5,788 nucleotides of DNA from Methanosarcinales archaeon (GTDB lineage: Archaea > Halobacteriota > Methanosarcinia > Methanosarcinales > Methanosarcinaceae). Shown here piece after piece: positions 1-5,492 of the stretch (the stretch's first letter is position 1; each line of letters begins with the position of its first letter). A model generated the notes under the pieces. The model ran no database searches and was not told the origin of the DNA. It was given only the letters and a program-made list of their open reading frames with translations. The translations under genes were made by a program, and so were the position numbers. The stretch lies in the NCBI GenBank assembly GCA_012329085.1, contig JAAXQB010000287.1, forward strand, positions 1 through 5,788, read 5' to 3'.

Positions 1-403
1 AATCATTTGTACTAATCTGATATCTTTTGCCTGTTATCATTTGAATTTCAATCGCTTTTCTTGAACCAGAAATATTATACCACCAACCATTAGAAATTAG
101 ACGAATTCCCAAAATCCAACGATAATACCATGGAATGTCTATAATTTTATACATCTCAATTTCTTTTAAATTAATCCTTTTTTGAATAACTTTAATTGGC
201 CCAAGTTGAATTTTCAAAAAATCTACCTCTATTGTTACGGTTAAAGTGCTAAGTAAACTTAAACTTATTACAAAAATAAGCAAAGTAATCACTCCTCCCC
301 ATTTAAATTCATAAAAAACCATTGAAATGGAAATGGAAATTATTATAAATCCAAATATAGCCACGATCCAATAACCAATTTGAGTATGTTTATATGTTTT
401 CAT
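1..403 (-). CDS. Membrane-anchored PH-like domain protein, partial (C-terminus beyond window edge)
   Basis: An ATG at 403 opens a frame with no stop to the window edge, giving 134 codons. Two hydrophobic segments, about residues 10-31 and 36-54, are separated by a short polar turn, so the protein is probably a membrane hairpin. A soluble part follows: a strand-rich stretch with LKIQLGPIKVIQKRINLKEI, then GIRLISNGWWYNISGSRKAI and a basic strand containing TGKRYQIST. The order 'LGP...I.L.EI...GIR...YN.SG.R.IEI...GKR' is what I associate with small bacterial and archaeal PH-like (bPH/DUF6141-type) membrane proteins. That match is from memory. The function of such proteins is generally unknown; they are thought to act at the membrane. 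No Shine-Dalgarno is visible before the ATG. The gene lies 92 bases downstream of the broken 930-496 gene on the same strand and may share its transcript. Only the last few strands of the domain should be missing. Confidence 0.8.
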   Translation of the reverse strand, partial: MKTYKHTQIGYWIVAIFGFIIISISISMVFYEFKWGGVITLLIFVISLSLLSTLTVTIEVDFLKIQLGPIKVIQKRINLKEIEMYKIIDIPWYYRWILGIRLISNGWWYNISGSRKAIEIQMITGKRYQISTND

Positions 404-495
404 AATCTAATTAAATTTTATTTTTTATTTTTATTATTAATTTTTCTATTTTCCCTATTATTTTCAAGAATATTTTTTTGAAATAATTATTTTTA

Positions 496-930
496 CTATT
501 TTCCAAACCACTTCATTTCTTCTTTTAAAAAATGATATTTAATATCTAATTTTTCTACAATACGCCCAACTAAATATCCAAAAAAAGCTGCAATTAGTAT
601 AGCTCCCAAATATTGCATACTTATTACAACAAGAGATATATAATGAAATTTATAAATATAAATAACAAAAATTATGCTGAAAACTATTATCCCTATTCTT
701 ATAGCTGCTGAGATTGTCTTTTTATAATATTTTCCTTTTGCAAGATTAACATCATCTACTAAATTCTTTTGATGGAATTTTATCCCTTTCCGTTATTTTA
801 ACTCCAAATATTTCAAATCCTGATGGCACATAAAAAAAGCATCAGAATTATCTTTTATAAATTTTTCAGATTCTTTTAAACTTGTTTGGCTTAAAAGAAT
901 TTTATATGAAATATCATTTATACACGACAT
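496..930 (-). pseudogene. Broken small membrane-protein gene (unrecognised family)
   Basis: The ATG at 930 lies 12 bases after the purM stop, so the gene probably belonged to the purM transcript. The starting frame gives MSCINDISYKILL... and meets TAA at 795-793 (codon 46). The same frame then continues open to TAG at 498-496, 145 codons in all. Between about 838 and 767 the -1 frame reads more like protein (FYVPSGFEIFGVKITERDKI). It could be entered by one extra T in a T7 run (plus-strand 832-838) and left by one fewer A in an A4 run (plus-strand 767-770). The gene therefore carries either a nonsense codon or two compensating indels. The restored product is about 144 residues: a soluble N-terminal half, two hydrophobic helices starting near TISAAIRIGIIVF and MQYLGAILIAAFFGYLVG, and a charged tail ending KWFGK. 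I do not recognise the family. Sequencing error in homopolymers is a real alternative. Confidence 0.65.
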
Positions 931-942
931 GATTTATTTTAT

Positions 943-1965
943 CTATTTAATCTCTAAACCATCTATTTTTATTCCTTTTTCAACAATTTTGCCCACAATC
1001 TTTCCATTGACAAATTTTGCAACTTCTTCTGCAATATCAAATGGCACAATCATTAAAAATCCCATGCCCATATTAAAAGTTTTATACATCTCAATTTCAT
1101 CGACATTTCCCTCTTCTTGCAAGAATTTAAAAATGTTATGCGGCACAATTGGATTATAGAAATCAAAACCAAAATTTGTTATACGACTTAATTTTAAAAG
1201 CCCACTTCCTGTAATATGTGCAAGTCCATGAACAGTGTATTCTTTTATAGCACTAAGGACTTTCATATAAATGCGAGTTGGTTTTAATAATTCTTCGCCG
1301 AGTGTAATTGATGGATTAAATGGACAAGGGTCAATATATGAATATTTTGATTTTTCAATTATTTTTCTAACAAGGGTATATCCATTGCTATGTACTCCAC
1401 TACTTTCTATTCCAATTATTGCATCACCAATTTCAATAGAACTACCATCAATAATCTTATCTTTTCTAACCATTCCAAGACAAGTTCCTGCAAGATCGTA
1501 TCCTTTTACAACATCAGGAAGTGTTGCAGTTTCTCCACCTATAATAGACATATTAGAAAATTCTGCACCAACTCTTAAACCTTCTCCTATTTGTTCTGCA
1601 AATCCATCTTCATGAGACTCTACTGCAAGATAATCTACAAATGCTATTGGCTCAACTCCTATCGCAATAAGGTCATTTACATTCATTGCAATACAATCAA
1701 TTCCTATTGTATTCCATTTTTTCATTTCATTTGAGATTAATACTTTTGAGCCAACTCCATCAGTTGCTAATGCAAGAGCATATTCTCCAAAATCAATTAA
1801 TCCTGCATAGTGTCCAATATCTGTAATTGGTGCACCAAATCCCTTTCTTTTAAATGTTAATTGACTTGCAAGTGCTTTAATTATGGATTCTTCTTGTTTT
1901 ATATCTACGCCAGATTTTGCATAGCTCATTCTGGAAAAATGGTTATCATTTGCTTGTTTTTTCAT
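943..1965 (-). CDS. purM: Phosphoribosylformylglycinamidine cyclo-ligase (AIR synthetase)
   Basis: The enzyme closes the imidazole ring in purine synthesis: formylglycinamidine ribonucleotide plus ATP gives aminoimidazole ribonucleotide, in the cytoplasm. The 340-residue frame carries the family motifs in order: SYAKSGVDI near the N-terminus, the ATP-site loop DGVGSKVL (about 69-76), GIDCIAMNVNDLIAIGVEP, GGETATLPD with GYDLAGTCLG, SSGVHSNGYTLVRKI, LLKPTRIYMK, the C-domain motif HGLAHITGSGLLKLSRI and FNMGMGF. Its length is normal for the family (about 330-350) and no key motif is missing. Many homologues begin at the equivalent of Met13 (MSYAKSGVD, position 1929), so the first 12 residues may not be translated. 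Neither start has a convincing Shine-Dalgarno. TTTATAAA at 2020-2027 could serve as a TATA box, but the background is too AT-rich to be sure. The stop is TAG. A small membrane-protein gene follows after 12 bases. Confidence 0.97.
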   Translation of the reverse strand: MKKQANDNHFSRMSYAKSGVDIKQEESIIKALASQLTFKRKGFGAPITDIGHYAGLIDFGEYALALATDGVGSKVLISNEMKKWNTIGIDCIAMNVNDLIAIGVEPIAFVDYLAVESHEDGFAEQIGEGLRVGAEFSNMSIIGGETATLPDVVKGYDLAGTCLGMVRKDKIIDGSSIEIGDAIIGIESSGVHSNGYTLVRKIIEKSKYSYIDPCPFNPSITLGEELLKPTRIYMKVLSAIKEYTVHGLAHITGSGLLKLSRITNFGFDFYNPIVPHNIFKFLQEEGNVDEIEMYKTFNMGMGFLMIVPFDIAEEVAKFVNGKIVGKIVEKGIKIDGLEIK

Positions 1966-2030
1966 ACTTAATTATTTTTTTATAGTAATGTATGCATTAT
2001 AATTTTTTATAATATATAATTTATAAAGTT

Positions 2031-2142
2031 ATATACTTAACACTCATTCAGTCGAAAACCTTCGGTTTTCTCATACGATCGTTCGCTACGAACGAACTCT
2101 CGAAGAGAATGAGCGATAAAGCGAAATTCAATCGAAGTATAT
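2031..2142. other. CG-rich multi-hairpin intergenic element
   Basis: This stretch between rhuM and purM stands out from the AT-rich surroundings: 11 CG dinucleotides lie between about 2051 and 2135. An 8-bp outer inverted repeat (ATATACTT 2031-2038 with AAGTATAT 2135-2142) encloses a second 7-bp pair (CTCATTC 2043-2049 with GAATGAG 2107-2113). Inside lie a 7-bp hairpin with a 3-base loop (GAAAACC 2054-2060 with GGTTTTC 2064-2070), another 7-bp hairpin (TCGTTCG 2079-2085 with CGAACGA 2089-2095), and a weaker 4-bp one (CTCT 2097-2100 with AGAG 2104-2107). It is laid out like a branched RNA or a palindromic intergenic repeat. It lacks the T-loop and anticodon-arm features of a tRNA. It could be a dispersed repeat, the end of the rhuM transcript, or a small RNA; the strand is unknown. 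The pairing is directly visible, but the function is not. Confidence 0.6.
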
Positions 2143-2162
2143 TGATTTAGAGTATAAATTGT

Positions 2163-2192
2163 CTTAATTTACAACAAGTCTATTGAATTAAG
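2163..2192 (-). terminator. Weak hairpin just after rhuM, possible transcript end
   Basis: CTTAATT (2163-2169) and AATTAAG (2186-2192) can pair as a 7-bp stem with a 16-base loop, six bases beyond the rhuM stop codon. The stem is nearly all A/T and no long U-run follows directly, so this is only a tentative terminator or 3'-end structure. The stronger hairpins at 2031-2142 may matter more. Confidence 0.2.
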
Positions 2193-2197
2193 CACAA

Positions 2198-3226
2198 TTA
2201 TTTTTTGGACTCAAATTTCTTGATTTGTTTTTCAAAATCAGAATCAATTTTTTGAGTTTTATTAAACTTATCATATTCAGTAAAAGCTTTTTTCTCAGCT
2301 TGCGCATGAGAAATATTTCCTTTTCCGTCTAAAATTTCGTATTTATTAAATTGTAAAAATTCATTGATTGATTCTGCTAATTTTTCCATCGTAAAAGTTG
2401 TGCAAGCTTCAATCATTCTTTCAATATAGTCAAAATAACTTGAAACCGTTCTTTCTAATTTCTCGATTTCTGGTTCTTCTAAATAATTTTTTGCAATTGT
2501 AGTATCTGATTTTAAAATTCTGCCTTTTGGTGAATTTTTCCAAGATAAAAGCCCCATTTTTTCTTTCTTTGAATTCGCTTTTTTGTAAATAATTTCCGCC
2601 GCATTTTTACCTATAATGGCAAAATGGAATTTATTTTGTACTGTTGCAAAAAAATCTTTGGTAATTTGAGAATTTTTATCATAATCAATACTACATTCTG
2701 CAAAAATATCAGTGATTTGAAGATAAATCCTCCTTTCACTTGTACGAATGGAACGAACTCTTTCTAAAAGTTCTTGAAAATAATCTTTACCAAAATATCT
2801 GCCATTCTTTAATCGCTCATCATCCATCGTAAAACCTTTGATGATATACTCTTTAAGAATTTTACTTGCCCAAATACGAAATTAAGTGGCTTTAAAAGAA
2901 TTAACGCGATAACCAACAGATAATATTGCATCTAAATTATAAAATTTCACACTTGTTGTTTGAGTTTTTCCTTCAATAGCACCATGCCGAGTGGTATGTC
3001 GGAAATTCCGACTAACCAACTTCTCTTGCAACTCCCCTTCATTAAAAATATTTTTCAAATGTTCGGTTATAGTACTTCTGCCCTTATCAAATAAATTAGC
3101 AATTCTATTTTGAGATAACCAAATATTTTCATCGTGCAAAAATGCTTCTACTTTAATATCTCCATTTGGAGCTGTATAAAGTAAAAATTCTGTCAATTCG
3201 TCTTTTATAGTAATTTTTTTATCCAT
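2198..3226 (-). pseudogene. rhuM: RhuM-family protein gene interrupted by an in-frame TAA
   Basis: The reading frame from ATG 3226 to TAA 2200-2198 is 343 codons, close to the usual RhuM length, but codon 115 (2884-2882) is TAA. The context around it, reading VNSFKAT-stop-FRIWASKILKEYIIKGF, corresponds to the RhuM core 'VNS..AT Q FRIWA...L.EYI..GF'. The lost residue is therefore almost certainly Gln, and one C-to-T change (CAA to TAA) explains it. The N-terminal part (about 32-65, IWLSQNRIANLFDKGRSTIT) resembles a DNA-binding helix-turn-helix. The remainder holds typical RhuM blocks: FGKDYFQELLERVRSIRTSE, FFATVQNKFHFAIIGKNAAE and EFLQFNKYEIL. RhuM was named from a Salmonella pathogenicity island and occurs widely on mobile and accessory DNA; its biochemical role is not settled. 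An internal restart at Met136 (ATG 2821) or at ATG 2827 could yield only the C-terminal part. The intact remainder suggests a recent lesion. Confidence 0.9.
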
Positions 3227-3245
3227 AACAATTTTAGATTATTTC

Positions 3246-3269
3246 ATATATATATATATATATATATAT
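3246..3269. repeat. (AT)12 dinucleotide tract upstream of rhuM
   Basis: Twelve uninterrupted AT units lie 20-43 bases upstream of the rhuM start codon, where an archaeal TATA box would sit if the mRNA leader is short. Such tracts are prone to slippage, so their length could alter promoter strength or spacing. It may equally be neutral low-complexity DNA in an AT-rich genome. Confidence 0.9.
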
Positions 3270-3375
3270 TAATTAATACATAATTTTTTATATATTCCGG
3301 TAGTATTTGATATTTTTTCTGTTTCAATAAAAGATTCTTGTAAATTATTTTTTATAAGTTCAATGGTTTTTTAAA

Positions 3376-3662
3376 TTACTGCTTAGATAACAATTCTACT
3401 AATGCATATCCTGTTAAAATAACAAAGCCAATTGTCACAAGAGTCTCTATAAATTCTTTTGATTTTTTTTCTTGGATGGCATCAAATAATTCTTGCGTAG
3501 GTGAAAATATAGATTCATTCAAAAGATGCATAATTTCGTATTTTTTATCAATTCCACTTTTATCAATTCCATAAAATCATTCAATTCATCCATATACATT
3601 TGATTTGCTTTTGAAAGTAAATATTTTAATTCTTTAATCTCATTATATGATAAATCGTTCAT
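3376..3662 (-). pseudogene. Small protein with C-terminal membrane helix, frameshifted (unrecognised)
   Basis: The ATG at 3662 lies inside the end of the upstream small gene (20-base overlap), which suggests translational coupling. The starting frame reads MNDLSYNEIKELKYLLSKAN... and ends after 45 codons. A second frame runs from about GIDKSGIDKKYEIMHLLNES to TAA at 3378-3376 with protein-like composition. Adding one T to the TTTT run in GATTTTATGG (plus-strand A4 at 3573-3576) joins the two into a 95-residue protein. The joined product is polar and helical for about 65 residues. It ends in one hydrophobic segment (EFIETLVTIGFVILTGYALV) with only a few residues after it, like a tail-anchored membrane protein. 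I do not recognise a family. The short run is not a standard -1 slippery heptamer, so a true indel or a sequencing error is likelier than programmed frameshifting. Confidence 0.6.
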
Positions 3663-3942
3663 TTTTTATTCTTCTTTGTATTTTTTTAATGCCATCTGAC
3701 ATAAAACTTTCTACTATATCGTAATATATTTGTTTATTTTCTAAAGAATTTAATTGGTTTTCTATTTTTATAATTATAAGTTTAGTTTCTTGCTTTTCGT
3801 AATTTTTTGCATAATTTATTAGTTTTTCTTCTATCTTTGCAAATCTATTTTCAATCTCAATTTTATCTTTGATGCCATCTCTATAAATTATATAGATTAT
3901 TCCAATAATGGTGACAATTCCAATTATAAAATCTAAATTCAT
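3643..3942 (-). CDS. Small membrane-anchored coiled-coil protein (unrecognised)
   Basis: The frame is 99 residues from ATG 3942 to TAA 3645-3643. Residues 4-20 (DFIIGIVTIIGIIYIIY) form one hydrophobic helix. A charged stretch from about 22 to 75 follows, rich in Glu, Lys and Ile with heptad-like spacing (ENRFAKIEEKLINYAK, then ETKLIIIKIENQLNSLEN), and the tail is basic (IKKIQRRIKNERFII). This pattern suggests an N-terminally anchored protein with a cytoplasmic coiled coil. Its last 20 bases overlap the start of the next gene, which has the opposite layout (soluble part first, membrane helix last), so the two may work together. No Shine-Dalgarno is clear upstream. I do not recognise the family. 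Frame length, composition and the overlap support it as a real gene. Confidence 0.65.
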   Translation of the reverse strand: MNLDFIIGIVTIIGIIYIIYRDGIKDKIEIENRFAKIEEKLINYAKNYEKQETKLIIIKIENQLNSLENKQIYYDIVESFMSDGIKKIQRRIKNERFII

Positions 3943-4059
3943 CGATTTAATTTATAATCCTTAACTCTTTTATAATCTTTGGTAGTTTTTTTAGAATAAA
4001 TAAGAATTATAAAAATAAATCTTTCTTTTCGCAAGTAATGTTCAAAAACTAATCTTAAA

Positions 4060-4665
4060 TCAAATTAATTCACTTGCAGATATAAGAGCTATTAAATTAA
4101 CATTCACCAATTCAAGATTTTTTTTTGCATCCTCTTCTCTATCCACAATTGTAATCACAGTATCTACAACCCCCCCTGCATCTCGTATTGCTTTAATTGC
4201 TTTTATGACAGAATTACCACTTGTGGTCACATCTTCAAGTAACACTATAGTCGAATTTTGATTTAAATCTCCTATAAATCTACTTCCTGTTCCATAATTT
4301 TTTACTGTACTCCTTATAAGTAACAATGGCAACTTAAGTGTAAGAGATACTGCTGTAGCAATTGGAACTCCCCCTAATGCAACACCTCCCACCATTTCTA
4401 CATGCATATGAGATATTTTTTCAGAAACACATTCTGCTATAAATTCAAGTGTTCTTGGGTCCGTGCTTGCTTTTTTAATATCAATATAATATTTACTTTT
4501 TTTTCCAGAAGAAAGAGTAAAATCTCCAAATTTAATTGCACCGCATCTTTTCAACGCAGAAATTAATTTATATTGCATTTCAATTTCATTCCAGCTTTTG
4601 TTATATTGCCCCACGCATTCTTTATTAATAGTTTCAATAAAATTTTTATCAATATTATATTTCAT
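4060..4665 (-). CDS. pyrE: Orotate phosphoribosyltransferase
   Basis: The enzyme joins orotate to phosphoribosyl pyrophosphate to make orotidine 5'-phosphate in pyrimidine synthesis, in the cytoplasm. From about residue 30 the 201-residue frame shows the expected order: CGAIKFGDFTLSSGKKSKYY (substrate-binding entry with the SSGKKS.YYID motif), GGVALGGVPIATAVSL, the flexible catalytic loop region IRSTVKNYGTGSRFIGDL, and the PRPP-binding signature VLLEDVTTSGNSVIKAI. In the catalytic loop homologues usually carry 'R...K.YGTG..IEG', and the match here is good. Archaeal PyrE is usually about 170-185 residues, so the 29 residues before Met30 (ATG 4578) are either a lineage-specific extension or not translated. 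AAAGGTA, about eight bases before ATG 4665, is a weak Shine-Dalgarno favouring the longer start; none is seen before Met30. The stop is TGA. carS lies 258 bases upstream on the same strand. Confidence 0.96.
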   Translation of the reverse strand: MKYNIDKNFIETINKECVGQYNKSWNEIEMQYKLISALKRCGAIKFGDFTLSSGKKSKYYIDIKKASTDPRTLEFIAECVSEKISHMHVEMVGGVALGGVPIATAVSLTLKLPLLLIRSTVKNYGTGSRFIGDLNQNSTIVLLEDVTTSGNSVIKAIKAIRDAGGVVDTVITIVDREEDAKKNLELVNVNLIALISASELI

Positions 4666-4684
4666 AAAAATACCTTTATTTTAT

Positions 4685-4698
4685 TATATGTACATATA
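4685..4698. promoter_or_regulatory. 14-bp palindrome in the pyrE promoter region
   Basis: TATATGTACATATA is a perfect 14-bp palindrome lying 20-33 bases before the pyrE start codon. With a short leader it would overlap the TATA/initiation region, where a dimeric repressor could bind. A-T richness makes AT palindromes common, but the central GTAC and exact symmetry make this one worth noting. No regulator is identified. Confidence 0.35.
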
Positions 4699-4820
4699 TG
4701 GCATGTAAGATTTTATTTATATTTTTTTTTATTAGCTCAGTCTTCGAAGAAGAATGGGTTTTATATATAACTTGTAAAATTATATGCTTAAACTTCAAAC
4801 TTTTCAGAATGATTTAAACA

Positions 4821-4897
4821 AATTTTAACTTTTTGTCATAATAGTAAATCCAAAAGATAACGATATATACAATCTTATATTTAAAAAAGTTAAAATT
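4821..4897. repeat. 14-bp perfect inverted repeat between carS and pyrE
   Basis: AATTTTAACTTTTT (4821-4834) and AAAAAGTTAAAATT (4884-4897) are exact reverse complements separated by 49 bases. The first arm reached by RNA polymerase starts 26 bases after the carS stop codon. In the carS transcript that arm ends in a run of six U, so the arm alone could act as an archaeal oligo-U terminator, and the full pair as a 3' structure. The stem is weak (two G-C pairs). The rest of the 4666-4923 spacer holds the palindrome at 4685-4698 and TCTTCGAAGA (4741-4750), a 10-bp palindrome, and no credible gene. Confidence 0.45.
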
Positions 4898-4923
4898 GTA
4901 TCAAACAGTATATATTTTAAATC

Positions 4924-5478
4924 TTACCAAGGTTCTTTTTTAATTCCAATTAAATATCCCACCATATTTGTCACTATATGTAATATTGGTGTTATTATAA
5001 GTATTGCTATTATAACATTCATTGTAAAATTTTCAATAAACCATGTTGGATGTGTAAGATAGGTTAATATCCATGCACCAAATACAAAATCAAGTTGATC
5101 TATTAATGGAAATGCAGCTCCTCTTTTTAATCCAACTCTTCGTTTAAAAAAACTCATAAAAATATCTCCAAAAAGAGAACCTATGGCAAGTGAAGATATT
5201 ACAATAAGTGAATTTATCAAATCAATTCCAAATAAAGGTAAATTAAATAAAATGTGCAAATTAGAATCAATGGCAATCATTTGAAAAAATCCAGTTAAAA
5301 TTCCACAAGATATGCCAAAAAAAAGACCTTTGTATGTTTTTCCATCTCCTAATATGCGCCGATTATCCCATAAAATTTTTCCAAAATCAATTGGTGTTCC
5401 TTTTCCAAAAAATGCGGCACCCATATTTGGAGTGTATGCGGGAAGAATTAACCACACAGCAATAATAACAGTTTCAAT
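4924..5478 (-). CDS. carS: CDP-archaeol synthase (CTP:archaeol cytidylyltransferase), likely AUU start
   Basis: The enzyme transfers CMP from CTP to 2,3-di-geranylgeranylglyceryl phosphate, making the CDP-activated precursor of archaeal ether phospholipids at the cytoplasmic membrane. The protein is polytopic with about five hydrophobic segments. Family blocks are clear: WLILPAYTPNMGAAFF, GKGTPIDFGKILWDNRRILG followed by DGKTYKG, and the cytidylyltransferase signature GDIFMSFFKRRVGLKRG with PLIDQLDFVFGA. It ends KKEPW, as many homologues end in '.PW'. The first standard start is GTG 5457, but that removes the beginning of helix 1. In the same frame, residues IETVIIAVWLILPAY start at ATT 5478, matching the usual N-terminus (eight residues before WLILPAY), and GAGGTGAT sits exactly six bases before that ATT. 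I therefore chose ATT 5478 (184 residues). A frame stop (TGA) just upstream rules out a longer form. The family assignment is secure; the start is an inference. Confidence 0.95.
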   Translation of the reverse strand: METVIIAVWLILPAYTPNMGAAFFGKGTPIDFGKILWDNRRILGDGKTYKGLFFGISCGILTGFFQMIAIDSNLHILFNLPLFGIDLINSLIVISSLAIGSLFGDIFMSFFKRRVGLKRGAAFPLIDQLDFVFGAWILTYLTHPTWFIENFTMNVIIAILIITPILHIVTNMVGYLIGIKKEPW

Positions 5479-5484
5479 CGTGGT

Positions 5485-5492
5485 ATCACCTC
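5485..5492 (-). promoter_or_regulatory. Strong Shine-Dalgarno for carS that decides its start
   Basis: GAGGTGAT complements the 3' end of archaeal 16S rRNA over eight bases and is the best ribosome-binding site in the window. The spacer ACCACG (six bases) leads to ATT GAA, giving ideal spacing to ATT 5478 and not to GTG 5457, which lies 27 bases away. Confidence 0.75.

Noticed and set aside
404..495. Possible gene or RNA between the two membrane-protein genes
   Set aside because: The 92 bases are almost pure A/T with no frame, hairpin or motif.
929..1615. Plus-strand open frames across 929-1159, 1271-1615 and 1390-1578
   Set aside because: They lie antisense within purM, whose minus-strand product is unmistakable, and their translations show no family features.
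2043..2113. Possible tRNA: 71 bases with a 7-bp closing stem and internal hairpins
   Set aside because: There is no TTCRANY T-loop, no recognisable anticodon arm and no D-loop bases, and the hairpins have 3-base loops.
2882..2884. TAA reassigned to glutamine
   Set aside because: CarS ends at TAA directly after its conserved KKEPW terminus, and RhuM ends at TAA at its normal length, so TAA acts as stop here.
3269..3367. Minus-strand stretch reading TIELIKNNLQESFIETEKIS... to a TAA
   Set aside because: It looks somewhat protein-like and might be a remnant of a longer gene, but it has no start codon, is closed upstream by TAA, and is only about 32 codons.
4573..4770. Plus-strand frame of 65 codons over the pyrE start and promoter
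   Set aside because: It is antisense to pyrE and the translation is rich in Phe, Ile and Tyr as expected of AT-rich non-coding DNA.
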